DNA of 64,000 nucleotides from Symbiodinium kawagutii (GCA_009767595.1 VSDK01000585.1:1-64000); one strand, 5' to 3'; shown: positions 11,027 to 22,729, counted from the stretch's first letter. Numbers and translations are program-made. The notes: generated from the sequence alone by a model not told the origin.

Positions 11027-11193
11027 CTGTGTACCGCTTGCCACGGGGTTCACCCCGCCCGAAGCTCCCACCTTGGCCGCAGAATTCGCTCGGTGCTGAG
11101 GCGCCGCAAGGCCAACTCGTTGAAGGCCCGAGCGAACCGTACTGGGACGGCGAAGCGCGGTGTTCCAGGGCTGAGCTGCTGCCATCACTGGCG
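11027..11193 (+). CDS. Internal exon, Pro/Glu-rich unknown protein
   Basis: A 167-nt GC-rich island lies between an acceptor (GATTGACTCAG at 11,026) and a donor (GCG then GTAACAG at 11,194). The frame reads VYRLPRGSPRPKLPPWPQN then SLGAEAPQGQLVEGPSEPYW and is open throughout, ending in phase 0. The acceptor string TTGACTCAG matches the right end of family B elements. One minus-strand frame is also open, so strand is likely but not certain. No family recognised. Confidence 0.5.
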
Positions 11194-11199
11194 GTAACA

Positions 11200-12300
11200 G
11201 GTAATGAATGGTTCATACTACCAGATTATGGGTTTTATTGGCAGTCATATTATGTTAGCTCAGGCAATGACTCATATTATGACTCATATTTGGGTTTAAT
11301 TAGCAGTCAACAAGTCAATTTTCACAGTAAGAATTGATGAATATAGACATTGAATGGGTTAATATGTATATCATCATTAAATAGGTTGATGTATTCTCAT
11401 TTCCCTATTATTAACCCATTATTAGCTGCAATAGGCTAATAATAGGAAATGCACCAGTAGTATTGGTTGATTAGTATTTGAAGAATAGGGGAAACAGCTG
11501 GCTAATAGTTCATTACAGGGTTTACCCGTTAGGGTAAACTAACTCTTGATAGCTCAACAATAGCGGGATAGTACTTCACAATAATTCGGCTACATTTGGT
11601 CAACTAATGCTTAGTACCAGAGGAAAATATCAAACAATTGTCTTACACCTAACTATTACAACTTGTGTAGTGGAAGAAAAGGGAGCGAGACTGGTTGGTA
11701 ACACACAATTCCAAAAGGGATGCACATGATGCAACCAACACTGCGGTCATTGTGGGACATCACACAGCTTGTTGTTTGGAGGGTCACGAGTGTATGGCCT
11801 GCTGTCTACTGATACGGGGAAGGAATCTGCCTCTCTGGAGGCACACATACAGCATGTACATATGTATTAATATTTAAAGAATATACACACATCATTTCTA
11901 TATCTAATAAATATGTGCACAGTTGTATGTATATAGGATGCGTTCAAACAACGGAAATCATATTCCTCGAATGGAAGTAGCTCCAAATCCACCAAATGGA
12001 TGCCAAGTCATTAATAGTGGCAAAAATGTGTAACCGCCAATGGACCACTTCTTTTGAGGGAGCTGCTACTTTTTTGACCCCAACCTGGTAAAACATATTC
12101 AAACAAATGTGTCTGCACTTGTTTTTCCTTGCCTAAAAAACTGCTATATCCTGACCATGGCAAAATTTTTGGGATGGACCATTTCAGAATGATATCACGT
12201 ACTAGTATCACAAAACCACGCTTCCATAAGTTGGTGGTGTCATTCTGAAATGGTCCATCCATAGTGATACCATCCACCATAGCTGATTGGATAATGCTTA
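11200..12300. other. AT-rich stretch without a gene
   Basis: Long AT-rich, A-, ATT- and TGA-rich sequence, with no open frame having exon-like boundaries. Positions 12,165-12,260 contain GGATGGACCATTTCAGAATG and its inverse CATTCTGAAATGGTCCATCC about 60 bp apart, a perfect 20-bp inverted repeat that may delimit a small element. Confidence 0.4.
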
Positions 12301-12374
12301 TTAACCACCATGGACACTATCCACTACCATTCTTGTTGCTTGTTATCCACCAGTAGTCGGTTGCTTAACTGCTT

Positions 12375-12545
12375 GACCCCGCTGGCCTCAATCAGTTCCT
12401 ATGGGAACAGCCACCCTGTCGCCCCGAAAAATCGTGACCGCCTGTGGACCGGCTTCAAACGAACTGCTTGCTCCGCCTCAGCTCGTCGTGAGCTATGGCG
12501 ATGGTGCTGGTGCGAATACCAACCCTCCGCCACTACCATTACCAT
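12375..12545 (+). CDS. Exon-like GC island, strand uncertain
   Basis: The plus frame reads TPLASISSYGNSHPVAPKN then RDRLWTGFKRTACSASARRE and is open through the island. One minus frame is open for a shorter distance. A plausible donor is CATTACCATA followed by GTGAGA near 12,548. Identity unknown. Confidence 0.3.
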
Positions 12546-13169
12546 AGTGAGAATGGACATCATAATAATAAGATATAATAAGAGTAATAATTACGAGTAC
12601 ATTGATTCTCATTGTGTATTGTTGTTAGTGATGTCCAATGAGCACCAATTCGTGATGTCCATATGATGAGCGGCTGCATTGACCAAAGGACCCAAGTTCA
12701 ATACTTTGCTGGGACAAATCCGGCCTCGTTCCCTCAATAAAATGAATACAGCTGCATGCAGTGAGGTTAGGGTCTCTCCTCCAATTGTTCCTTATAAAGA
12801 ACTAATTATTGTAACTTCCTGGCAAGCACTCATGAAACAGACCTCGTTCGGGGGGCATATCTATGAAGCTCCCCTGGGGTTCCGGCATCTTACCACAATG
12901 ACTATGATGACTATGGAGCCAAACCTTTCTCACCATATGCAGCCTTCATAAAGCTTGCAAGCAAATGACAAGCCACATGAGATTCCGGGTACTTCCATAT
13001 CACTCCCTTGTCCTCAGCACTGTATCTTCCAATCTGAAGTCTCATCAAAGAAAGGCCCAGGGCCCACTTTCAGCAAAATGAACAAAAATCCAAGTCGAAA
13101 GGTTTCGATTTGACCTGTGGTCAAACGGAGGTTTCACCCTGGTTTTCACTACGAACTCCTTGGTTTGCC

Positions 13170-13505
13170 TCAAGGACTAGGCTCCCAGGCCAACGGAACC
13201 ACCGAAACCGCCAAACAGAGCCAGCAAAACAAAGTTTGAAGCGTCAGACCTGGATCGCCACCACACTGGATCCGCAGGTCATGTGTCAGATACCATGGGT
13301 ACGATTTCGTGGTCTGCTTGATGTCAACTAGCAGCACACATGTCCTGGAGAAGAAAAACCATTGAGATGTCAGTGGTTGCTGTAGTGCAAATAGGTTGCA
13401 GTATCCAAAAGAGTCGGCAAACAATGGTGGGAATGGCTGCAGGGGATCAGTTGCATCCATCTTTTCAATCATCCAGTAATTCATGCATTCAATCACGTAC
13501 TGTAA
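13170..13505 (-). CDS. Exon, hydrophobic unknown protein
   Basis: The minus frame of 115 codons reads YVIECMNYWMIEKMDATDPL, then FADSFGYCNLFALQQPLTS, then WFFFSRTCVLLVDI, and stops at 13,170. An acceptor CAG in GATTACAG (~13,507) precedes it. A hydrophobic segment around SQWFFFSRTCVLLV could be membrane-embedded. The last third (WLCLAVSVVPLAW) may be intron. No family recognised. Confidence 0.4.
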   Translation of the reverse strand, partial: LQYVIECMNYWMIEKMDATDPLQPFPPLFADSFGYCNLFALQQPLTSQWFFFSRTCVLLVDIKQTTKSYPWYLTHDLRIQCGGDPGLTLQTLFCWLCLAVSVVPLAWEPSP

Positions 13506-13517
13506 TCTGTCAGTCAA

Positions 13518-13700
13518 ACATACATTACATTACATTACATCACATTACATTGCATTACATTACATTACATTACAGTACAGTACATTACACTACACTACAC
13601 AACACTACATTACATACCATACCACACCACACCACACCACACCATACCATACATACATACTATCCTAGATTGCCATACCTTACATTACATACATACGTAC
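13518..13700 (+). repeat. TACAT/ACACC microsatellite
   Basis: About 180 bp of ATTAC-type pentamer repeats that change into CACAC/CACCAC repeats and then CATAC repeats. The plus-strand ORFs across it (LHYITLHY-type) are repeat artefacts. Related TTACATTGCAT tracts continue at 13,900-14,120. Confidence 0.85.
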
Positions 13701-14300
13701 AGATACGCGCACATTGCAAGACATGGCATGATTTCGCTAAATTAAATGGACATTTCAGCAGTTCCGTGCCCAAGGGTCTGAGAGAAAATACCTGAAGGCA
13801 CGCTACACCATTCTAGACTTGTCCATTCTCAAGGTTCTAATCCATATGCACTCGGTTGGCGGACTGAAGAATACTCACATATACATATATATATATATGA
13901 AGGGATTACATTACATTACATTGAATTGCATTACATGACATGACATTACATGAAATTGAAATAGATCAAGTAACATTCTGTTACACTACATCCGTACGTT
14001 CCGTTAATTTCCATTACATTGCATTTGGTATTACATTGAACTAAATTGGATTACGAGGATCATTACATCGCGGTACATTGCATGACATTACTTGGTATTG
14101 CATGACATTGCATGTCTTCACATATATATGTATATATATAGCTACATTTTGATACATTTTGTAAATAGAGATGCACATTACATTGATTTACATTTTAGGA
14201 CGTTCCCCTACGTCCATGGCCTTGTACCGTACTACATCATCTTACACAGTTTGGAGGGCACACACACACATACCTACATCATCTATACATGCTATATATG

Positions 14301-14401
14301 GATGTTTCTCAAAATAGGGGACCCTCCAAATCATATCCAATACTAGTGATCAATAGTACCAAACCATCCATTTTGGGGATCCACTATTTTGGGAAACACC
14401 C
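14301..14401. mobile_element. Family A inverted-repeat element (copy 1)
   Basis: Begins GTTTCTCAAAATAGGGGACC and ends with the near-inverse CCACTATTTTGGGAAACACC, about 100 bp apart. The interior carries the family's AAACCATCCATTTTGGGG block. Non-coding, MITE-like. Confidence 0.65.
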
Positions 14402-14934
14402 ACATACAAATTGCAAAGCCGACCATGCGAGTGGCCCAACAGAAGCATCCGTGTTGGATCCACCGACCAGCCTGCAACCATTCTTCACAAAGGTAAACAA
14501 CATGAAACAACATGCACATGTCTAAGGTGACAAATCAATCATCCATGTGTCTAAATGGAATGCATTGAACACCAACTCATAGTGAACCAATGCGACCAAT
14601 GTCTGGCTGTTCCTAACTGACAAAAACACTGGAGTATCCATGCAAAGCGATGCACAGCCCATGCATTTCGGACTTCGATCGTTCTGAATTGCAGGTTCTA
14701 GAGGATGACCAGTCAGCCATCGTCACTACATGCTGAGCTGCACGGGTGCTCAACAAGGCAATCCCTGCAATGCACGGCGATCATATCCAACTGCCAGCTC
14801 GCAAGTTGGATGAACGTCCCAGCGATGGTTCATGACTCTAAAGCTACCATTTCTGAATATCAACATCTATCAACCGAAATCAACCAAAATAGTTGGCCAA
14901 TGATGGTTGGTGATGGTTGACCACTATGAACCAT

Positions 14935-15119
14935 GACTGACCACTTGGATCCACTTGGCTCGTAGCATTTCACGGCTCCTCCTGCCACCATCCCAGTTCT
15001 GGGCTCGCACTTCCACTGCAGCCAGCGGAGACCCAGGTCCAGACCTGCCGAGCTGCCATGGTGGCGGCCACCGGCCGACCCAACCCCTCTCCCGAAGAAA
15101 TCGGGAGCTTCGAAGAGTG
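14935..15119 (-). CDS. Exon, Gly/Arg-rich unknown protein
   Basis: A GC-rich minus-strand island follows a good acceptor (TTTTTAACTACCTTAG, 15,120). Two frames are open: STLRSSRFLRERGWVGRWPP and ALFEAPDFFGRGVGSAGG followed by LGLRWLQWKCEPRTGMVAGG. The second reads more like a protein. The 3' limit is uncertain. No family recognised. Confidence 0.4.
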
Positions 15120-15239
15120 CTAAGGTAGTTAAAAATCGGTGGATTCAGCCCTGGTTGGTCTATTCTTTCAAGCCATTGATTTATGTTCCAATGGATGGTG
15201 CGTAGACATAGCGATTGATAGTTCATAGCTATTATTTGT

Positions 15240-16100
15240 GTTGGCTCTTCGTCATTTGTTCACAGCTACAGATTCTTTATTCATGTTAATAACATTTCAA
15301 AATCTCATTTCGTGTGAAACGGATATGGGCTACTTGAGGGAGGCGAGATTAATCAATCGCTCCTTCATGCTGCTCGTTCCTAGGGATATAGTTGTCATGT
15401 TGAAAACCCTAACAAAGTATGTCAATTCTGCTAGTTATAACATTGGCATGATACTCCACTACAGGAATGTATGGTTGTGATTGTATAATATGATTCCTAT
15501 AGTAATCCTGCTTGAGTTGCAAAAATATACGGAGAGATTGTTGTATCACCATACATGTCAAGGATTACATAAAGTCCGCCAACCTGACCTCCAATCAAAC
15601 AAATGAAACTCCAATGATCAAATGTCAGCTCGAATTTTGGAGACTCAGACTCGATGTAATTCACCAAGTCGAGAACGCGCATCATCTTCACAAGGGTGCT
15701 ATGCGTGGTGCAAACATGTACCAATTTGATATTTTGACAAGGACAAGGAAATGTGTGTGTGTGTTTCTTTCTGATGTCTACTATCTACATGCTCAAGCGC
15801 AGTCCCTGCAGCATGCTGCCTCATATAGCACGCCAAAGCCACCCCAAGGATGATATCAAAAAGCGGAAAGATGAGGGTAGGAAGTACATCAGCATCTCTG
15901 AACGCTTCCCATGGATATTAAAGCGGCCGCACCTAGGTAACTTGAGGAAGAACATCGGCACTTACCATCCATTCCTAACCATATATCAGCACCATCAAAT
16001 ATTAGTCACCATCAAACCAATCAAACCTAATCAATCCATCAAACCATAATTATGTATATATATATATACAACCGAAATTTAACCATCAAACCTAGTCAAT
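15240..16100. other. No gene recognised
   Basis: AT-rich sequence with short frames only. A (GT)6 run lies at ~15,752 and a TA-rich tract at 16,034-16,070. CATCAAACC/AATCAATCC strings recur at 15,990-16,110. Confidence 0.35.
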
Positions 16101-16117
16101 CCATCATCAATCATTGA

Positions 16118-16275
16118 GCAAAAAAGGCCCCAGCAAACCGCGGTAGTCCAACGTGCTGGCGGCTGGTGGCCTCCATCAGCAAATTCTTGGCACGTGCCAA
16201 GCGCGTAACATCGGCTTGAGATGAACTCCAGGATTCCATCCTCATGGCCCCACGGCCCGAAGGATTCAGGGATAA
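16118..16275 (-). CDS. Exon-like island, unknown protein
   Basis: Two minus-strand frames stay open for ~50 codons: one reads SSSQADVTRLARAKNLLMEA then TSRQHVGLPRFAGAFF, the other PESFGPWGHEDGILEFISSR. The first has a helical, coding-like pattern. Only AAGGATTCAGG-rich non-coding DNA lies upstream. The frame choice is open and no family was recognised. Confidence 0.4.
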
Positions 16276-16502
16276 GCTTACCACCAGGTGGCCATTAGGA
16301 GATGTGGAACTGTCAGGTAGCCATTAAGACTTATAAGGTAACCACTCGGAGTTCTGCAACTTAAGGATTCAGGAAACTATAAATGGCACAAAAGGTGGGG
16401 TACCACCAGGTAACCTGATGGAACTATGGGAACTTTGAGGACGTATTGAACATCTGGAGGTATTGGATTTGCTGGGGTTGTCTCAAGCTCGTTCATACAT
16501 AC

Positions 16503-17414
16503 CATTAGCCAGCTGTTGTTGGCATTGCTCAGTGCATGATCAGAATGCATGATCCCCTGAAGGCTGGTGATTATCCACATACAGTTACTGCCAGTCAATA
16601 CTTCCACTGGATCGGTCAATGTTGTGAATCATACATGAAGGCATCAAATAAGAGAAGGTGTAAATCCTGTTCAACAAGAAGACCAGTGATACTTGCAAGG
16701 AAGCATTGGGACGGAGCATAATGTTATCAATCAAAAGGAGATCAAAAACAACACAACAGGGGCTGAAGTAACAGCGAGAATATCGATTGAACAGGGCCTA
16801 TGGTATACCTTTATAGGGATCTAAAAACGCAACCGAAACAAACTATGGTATGATCACCCGACGAGGCCTTGAGCCATGATGTGGATCAGCTCTGTGTGTT
16901 CAAGTCAGCAGTGTGCCTCTGACATGGTTGATTAACTGGCTATGGGTCAATATTAACCAACCAATAATGGCTTATAATAACCAACCAAACTATAGGGAAA
17001 ACAATGGTTAATGATGGGGGAACCAGGGGTACAGGGTTTTGACCCACAGCCAACTGGAACAACCCAATGCTGAAGCTCCAGCATCTCAAGTATCACATGG
17101 TGAAGTTCATGCTCTACAAGAGTCACCATGCAGGGCAGCCCCGTTAGAACCAGAAAGCACCCAGCTGTTATCCTTTGCTTTGTACTTCTGACCATCGATC
17201 AAGCATCAACCGCTTGTCCATTCGAAACTGCGCTATTCAGCTCATCGACAAGAACAACTTGCCATGAATCAGCTAGCATCATCGCCCATAGTTGAGCATC
17301 ATCCCCAGTAGATCCAATGGTGAACGATAGTATCTCATGAACCCTGTTTTTCTCTGGCTCAGATGCCATGCTCAACTCAACTGAAAGCACGCTAGGTCCA
17401 TGACTCCTCTGCAA
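16503..17414 (-). CDS. Probable three-exon gene with a family B element in an intron
   Basis: Exon 1 (17,414-17,199): EPEKNRVHEILSFTIGSTGD then DAQLWAMMLADSWQVVLVDE. Exon 2 (~17,195-17,055): FLVLTGLPCMVTLVEHELHH then VILEMLELQHW; it is in another frame, so a short intron or an indel separates them. The family B element at 17,052-16,938 follows at once. Exon 3 (16,606-16,503): EVLTGSNCMWIITSLQGIM then HSDHALSNANNSWLM, between a CAG acceptor and a GTATGT donor. No family recognised. Assigning all three to one gene is inference from strand, spacing and composition. Confidence 0.42.
16938..17052 (-). mobile_element. Family B inverted-repeat element (copy 2)
   Basis: Ends are GGCTATGGGTCAATATT on the left and GTTTTGACCCACAGCC on the right, a clean ~13-bp inverted repeat over 115 bp. 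The interior carries GGGGAACCAGGGGTACAGGG, the inverse of the family core. It lies between coding-like stretches of the minus strand. Read on that strand it ends CATAGCCAG, a possible 3' splice site. Confidence 0.65.
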
Positions 17415-17439
17415 AGCCTGGCAGTTGACATCAGTGGTG

Positions 17440-18640
17440 ACTTCATCTGCTCAGGAAGTCTTGGAATGTTGGTCAGCGATGGTTTTGCTGCCAGAAAGGA
17501 ACTTGTACCATCACTTTGCCAAGAGTAGCATTGGTGTCATCAGCGTCAATAGTCATCACCATCATCATCAACCATCATCATGATTGTGAATTTGTACATA
17601 CAGTGCGTGATGTTCATCATCTCATCTACACGAATGATAGCCAGATATAGCCAGCATGGCAATCATGGTACATAATATAACTTGGAGAAGGTGACCAGGC
17701 TTCTGTATGGCCTTCAACTGTTGCTGTGACAGCAGCCAAGCGTTGGTGGCTGGCACAAACAGGATGGCCCCAAGCGCACAGATTCCTGTTCGAACTGTCT
17801 ATGAATTGTCCAAACTATGATGAACCAACAACATCAACAACTTAAGGGGGTAAAGCTCAACTGCTTGTGACTATCCAAATTTGTTGCACATCTCTTCGCA
17901 AATGCTGTGAATAGTCACAGCTCATGACGCGCCCTTTGCGATGCCCCGCAGCTGAAACTTTTCTCAACCGTTGGCATCTCCGAGGAAGACCATGCCAGAC
18001 AGGACCTCGGCAATGTCAACGTGCCGTGGCAGTAGCATGACGTGTCCAGGTTTCAATGGTGTACCAACTTGGATGGTTCTGGTTTCTCAAGCCATGGGGG
18101 ACCCCCAAAATGGTTACTTTGTTACGACAGAATGGTTAAGATTGACTGATTTGGGGGCACGCACATTTTAAGAAACCACCATGTCTTCAAAATAACAACT
18201 TTGAGAATGGGCAGTACCACCATGGCCAGTTTTTCATAGTTTCTCCACTACAAATCATTGTTCCTGGATGGTACAAGTAGCGTCTCCACGGCCAACGGTG
18301 CACTGCTGGTAGCCATCCAACATCCACGTTGGTCCCCTTCGTGCTGGTTGCAATGACACCATCCCCAACAAGGTCCCTTTCCCGTTTCTTCAGGCAGGCG
18401 CAGCTCGAACGTGTGAACGACTCAGCTCCTTCAACTTCAGGGTGCCATCCTCAAGCCTTGAGAATGGAATGGTTAACCACTGTCAACTGGCGATGACCAA
18501 GGTTCAGGTAACATGAAGTAACTTACCTACCTACCCATATTCCCACCTGCCGACCTGCCTATACCAGCATATATCAGCGTCCACCGGCTACATCGCTGAC
18601 ACTGCAAAACTACCTAACCAACCAACAGAGTACTTTTCTC
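17440..18640. other. Mostly non-coding, with one family A element
   Basis: A plus-strand stretch at 17,440-17,525 (SSAQEVLECWSAMVLLPERN) is protein-like but lacks boundaries. CATCATCA strings lie at 17,555-17,585. Family A copy 2 lies at 18,080-18,180. Nothing else is supported. Confidence 0.35.
18080..18180. mobile_element. Family A inverted-repeat element (copy 2)
   Basis: Starts GGTTTCTCAAGCCATGGGGG and ends GGGGGCACGCACATTTTAAGAAACCACC, a diverged inverted repeat. The interior has the CCCCAAAATGGTT block seen in other copies. The AAGCCATAGGG-type left end groups it with the 26,971 copy and the outer 56,674 copy. Confidence 0.55.
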
Positions 18641-18870
18641 AATTACGTTCTTACTGCATCTTACTACAACAACATCGAAAACACCACCACCACAACTACC
18701 ACCCCCACCACCAGCAAACACAGCAGTACTAGCAGCCGAAGCTGCAACAACAACAATAACAACAATAACAGAATAACAACAACATCAACCACCACAACCT
18801 TTGGATAAGACCAGCAGCAACTGGTCATAGTATCAGTATGACAGCTGGTATAGTAATTGCAGGCCACACA

Positions 18871-19037
18871 CTAGGAATTTGAGCTGTATGCTTTGCTCCG
18901 AGTCTCAAACTTCGGAGACACGGTGCAGTCTCTTGCCGACATTTCACTGCAGTGGCAGGCTCCGTGCACTATGCTCAGCCAGTCATCACGACCATTCTTT
19001 CCACGGAAATGCCAACGATGCCCCACAAACACTACGG
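18871..19037 (-). CDS. Terminal exon, unknown protein
   Basis: After a CAG acceptor (AACCAATCCAG, 19,038) the minus frame reads VVFVGHRWHFRGKNGRDDWL, then SIVHGACHCSEMSARDCTV, and ends in TAG at 18,871, 54 residues. The length is phase-consistent (2 + 55 codons) and the composition is protein-like, with several His, Trp and Cys residues. No family recognised. The poly-hydrophobic ORF just downstream (18,664-18,867) is simple sequence. Confidence 0.5.
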
Positions 19038-19722
19038 CTGGATTGGTTGTTATATCTTCATTGCAGTTGGCTATAACCCAATCGTGGCTGTTCATATTGA
19101 TTCTTGTTGTTCATACCTGCACTATTGTTGATAATCTAATCCATTCTTGGTGATTGTTGGGCCGTCAATGACCAGCAGGTTTACCTGCTACCGAGGTCAG
19201 AATTCCGATTAAGGCTGAGTCGCTCAAATGCCTGGTTCCTACGTATGCAGGCATATGCAGCCTTATAACATTATGCATGTCCACAATCTATGTTACATGT
19301 GAATCATACATGTGAATCAGCAAAACTATGTGATACTATATAAATATACTATATGTATGTGTATATATCTAAATATGATATGCTATGATATGGTATGATA
19401 TGTAAGTAATTGTAAGTATACATATACATACATATGTTTATGCTGCCAAAATGTTGGATGGTTTGGGGGACCATGGACATTCCAAAATGCTGCGACCAGC
19501 GACTCTTCGATATCTGAGAGGACTTCAAGACGATCTGTTGCCCGAGTGATGGCAATGTCCTGCAGTGTACTTGTGGGGGAAAGACCGAGGCTGCACAGTG
19601 TGCCTTTGCAATGAGAATGTTCAGCTCTCTAACCTAATCATTTAAATCATTTCATTCCAACACTAGTAACTCTAATATTTCTATACATTTAATTCCTACA
19701 CTAGTATCTGAATTAAAGAAAT

Positions 19723-20004
19723 ATGATGTGTTGCTTTCTACTCTTGACTGATGCTTCCAACAACAATAGAAACATAGAAACCATCACCAATCCAGAAGCA
19801 TTGGCACCCGTCCGCATAGACGTCTTCTTCAAGAACATTGGGAGCGCTGCTGGAACAGAGTGGTTGGATGTGGAGCAAGCCATTCGGGCCGTTCCTGGTG
19901 AGCAAGAGACAGGTTCATCTGTACACATACTTAGTTCGGAACTGCGAACTCAATTCCTATCTGGATGGTGTGCCCTCTTCGTCTTTATTAATTTGCTTGT
20001 GTAA
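19723..20004 (+). CDS. Exon with possible start codon, unknown protein
   Basis: From ATG 19,723 the frame reads LLLTDASNNNRNIETITNPE, then ALAPVRIDVFFKNIGSAAG, then EWLDVEQAIRAVPGEQETG. The stretch to ~19,967 is convincingly coding; the end (ALFVFINLLV) may be intron after a GTGTGC donor at ~19,968. The start region could instead be intron before CAACAATAG (~19,767). No family recognised. Confidence 0.5.
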   Translation: MMCCFLLLTDASNNNRNIETITNPEALAPVRIDVFFKNIGSAAGTEWLDVEQAIRAVPGEQETGSSVHILSSELRTQFLSGWCALFVFINLLV

Positions 20005-20339
20005 TTGTGATTTTGCCCATAAAGATACGACCACACATCCTATCTATAGTACACATTCATTTAGCATTCAAGGAAGTTCTAATCTTCAAGATGCTGCTTC
20101 AGATTTGTGAGCCATGCGCTAGCAGTGGTCGCTGTGGATACGTGGTTACTGTAAATTTTAGAGAAACTGACAAGATGATGAAATATGAACCAAGTCCAAA
20201 ATGTAAGAGTCCTCATCTCTGAAATCAATGTTGGCGCATGAGGGCAGCTGAATAATTATATACTGTATATAAGAAACCAATCTTAGGGACCTGCACCTAG
20301 AAAGCTTGGGGGTGCCAGCCCGCTCTGCCCTGGTCAAAA

Positions 20340-21335
20340 TCACCCCCCAAAAACGAATCGAATCCTGAAACTGTTGGGATGTTCACCTACCTATGTTTGG
20401 CGACAAATGATTTTGACCGACAGCTGTACTTGTCCATATCAATATTAGCGACGTTGTCAACCACTGTACTATGTAGAATAGTTGACTATGCTGGCCGCTA
20501 TCATCAACCATTCTAAACATTCCTAAACCATGTGTAAACACTAAGTCAAAAGCACTATCAACCACTGACTCACAGTTGTTACCCTCATTCTTCCATTGGC
20601 TGTCCAGGTCTCCTGCTGTAGTTCACCTGCACTGCAATGATGCGACCTCGCTGCGGATATAGCAATCGCACATCAAAATGATATCGTATAATAGACAATC
20701 ATCCTCTCACCTACATGCATTTCACATAGTATGAGACATGTAGAAGACGGTATGCATGTGCAAGTTCATTATCCGTCTGAATATGCATGATACATTATCC
20801 GTGTGAAAATGTATATGCATAACATGTGCTATACTATAGCTATACGTGTCTAGGGAAACATGCATATATGACATATGAGTTGTGGTGAAGAACCAGCTTA
20901 CTAAATATAAAGTTGGATGTGACTTGATTCATGTCCCATACTGCGAGAACCGCTTGGGGATCTGAGACTATCTACCGTTGACTACACCCCTGCTGTGCAA
21001 TTGACGCTGCCCACATTACAATTGCTGGCTGTACAGTATCTGAATCAAGCCCAATGTTTTGTTTGCCTTCGCATACCTCCTGACATGTCTATACAGTGGT
21101 CCTTCCCTTGATCTATTTCCCGCATGATGTTTCAAATCATCGGCTCCTGCAATCGATATTTTTCACGCCGTGTGTGTGTAAAGAATTTGTCTGCCAGGCT
21201 TAAGAATGATCTGTAATAGCAATAGAAATCCCACAAATCCAACCAGGGTTCATGGTATAATTACTTGAAACTGAAACCTCAAACCTCAAACCTCACCATT
21301 CAGGCCATGGGGGCTGAAACCAACTCCCAGGTAAC
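20340..21335. other. AT-rich, no gene recognised
   Basis: No frame with exon-like properties. It contains TATGCAT-rich DNA (20,720-20,870) and otherwise nothing I can name. Confidence 0.4.
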
Positions 21336-21449
21336 TCAGCTATTGCAGCTGAAGCACCCACGCCCCAGGCCCGTTTGTCTTGGGGCTGCAGTAGGCGATA
21401 GAGCACCACATCGCCTTCCTGCACGCCACCTTCTGCTGCTGCATCGTGC
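21336..21449 (-). CDS. Internal exon, unknown protein
   Basis: A pyrimidine-rich acceptor (CACTCTCTTCACGATGCCAG, 21,450) is followed by the frame HDAAAEGGVQEGDVVLYRLL then QPQDKRAWGVGASAAIAE. The downstream boundary is near a GTTACC at 21,335. The acceptor and the composition make this a likely exon. The EGDVVLYR stretch resembles a beta-rich chromatin or scaffold module, but this is too short to assign. Confidence 0.55.
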   Translation of the reverse strand, partial: ARCSSRRWRAGRRCGALSPTAAPRQTGLGRGCFSCNS

Positions 21450-21479
21450 CTGGCATCGTGAAGAGAGTGAGTGAGTAAC

Positions 21480-22000
21480 GGTGACTCACAGAGATAAACA
21501 ATATTCACAGTGATTCATATGATTTGTGGTGATTAGTATATCAGTAGTGATTAGTCTAGCAATAGTGGGTGATTGTATGTTGTGCCAGTATATATGTACA
21601 AAGTGATTGACAGAGATTTGTAGTGATTCATAGTGATTGTGATAAACACTATCGCGTGTAATGGTGATTAGTATTGATCAGTAGTGATCAAGTGTGAATA
21701 ACTGCGAGCATCATGATAAACAATAAAAATGAGGTGTGAATAATTGCGAATAGTTAAAAACAAAAGTGATCAATAGTGGTTGATAATCATTGAGTGCGAT
21801 CAACAATAAAACATAATAGTGAATGATTATTAATATTGCTTTATGATCAATGGTGCGTACTGGATGATATGACAAATGTGCATGTCAACATCACCAAATC
21901 AGAGGTGGAGCAACAGCTTGTCTCTACAGCGGTCGCGCCATTGCGGTGATGTCGTCCAAGCGCGCATCACCCACACAAATGTGGTCATCTATATGCATAT
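21480..22000. repeat. GTGATTAGT / GTGATCA degenerate repeats
   Basis: From 21,480 to 21,860 the sequence is dominated by imperfect repeats of TAGTGATTCATAG, GTGATTAGTAT and TGATCAATAGTG. A short GC-rich patch at 21,905-21,985 could encode a small exon on either strand (minus: WTTSPQWRDRCRDKLLLHL), not resolved. Confidence 0.45.
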
Positions 22001-22109
22001 TTAAATATAAATATATATATATATTTCTATGCTAATTTGAAAGGATTTATGTGGCCCAAGTTTGGCTGTTGATAGCCTCAAGGTTACTAGAAACCTGCAA
22101 CTTGAGTAC

Positions 22110-22284
22110 CTTTCTTTCAATTCAAGGACAATGTAGACAAACCCTTCCACTTCAGTCCTTGTGAAAGCATACCCAGTGAACAATGCCTGGTAGACAAATT
22201 GTGGCTGTCCATAATCCGCCTCTTTGGCCCAGGTCACATCTGTGGATAGGATCTTCTGGTCGGCAAGGAATCTAGTCTGCAAGC
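22110..22284 (-). CDS. Internal exon, unknown protein
   Basis: Between a CAG acceptor (ACACGCAG, 22,285) and a GTACTC donor (22,109) the minus frame reads TRFLADQKILSTDVTWAKEA, then DYGQPQFVYQALFTGYAFTR, then TEVEGFVYIVLELKE. All 58 codons are open and strongly protein-like; the other frames are poor. It fits an enzyme or membrane-associated fold, but no family is recognised. Confidence 0.6.
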
Positions 22285-22410
22285 CTGCGTGTTGCGCAAT
22301 AATAACCTTGTGGAATCGATGTGATTTCCCTGCAAAAAACTACAATTTCATGTGATGATTACATCAAAACACTTTTCTGGATATATCTTGATAATATGTG
22401 TAAAACATAT

Positions 22411-22503
22411 TTGGGTGGTGGTTTCAATGCCTATGAACAAATATCAACCAACCATGTGTTAATTACCAGAGAAAATAAAGAATGTGAATCAAACCACCAA
22501 CCA
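22411..22503. mobile_element. Family D inverted-repeat element (copy 3)
   Basis: Left end GGTGGTGGTTTCAATGCCTATG, right end AATCAAACCACCAACCA, with an internal ATCAACCAACCATGTG. Same ends as copies at 6,289 and 30,450. Confidence 0.6.
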
Positions 22504-22602
22504 CTATTCAATCATTCTTGTTGGTTATCATTATCCCCTATTATTGACCATTAAGCACCATAAATGGCTACAATCCCTGGAAAACCCACCCACCAGATAT
22601 GT

Positions 22603-22721
22603 GGCTGTGGGTCAAAACCCCGTACCCCTGGTTCCCCTATCATTCACCATTGTTTCCCTTTATTATTGTTGGTCATTATCCCCCATGAAATTGGCTGGTT
22701 AAGTGCTTGACTCAGCTCGCC
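22603..22721 (+). mobile_element. Family B inverted-repeat element (copy 3)
   Basis: Left end GGCTGTGGGTCAAAACCCCG, right end TGCTTGACTCAGCTCGCC. The core CCCCTGGTTCCCCTATCATT matches copies 1, 2 and 4. The right end includes the TTGACTCAG string that acts as an apparent acceptor elsewhere. Confidence 0.6.
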
Positions 22722-22729
22722 ATATACAG

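Noticed and set aside
18664-18867. Poly-Leu/Val membrane-like minus ORF
   Set aside because: It is the translation of CAACAAC/CCACCAC simple sequence.
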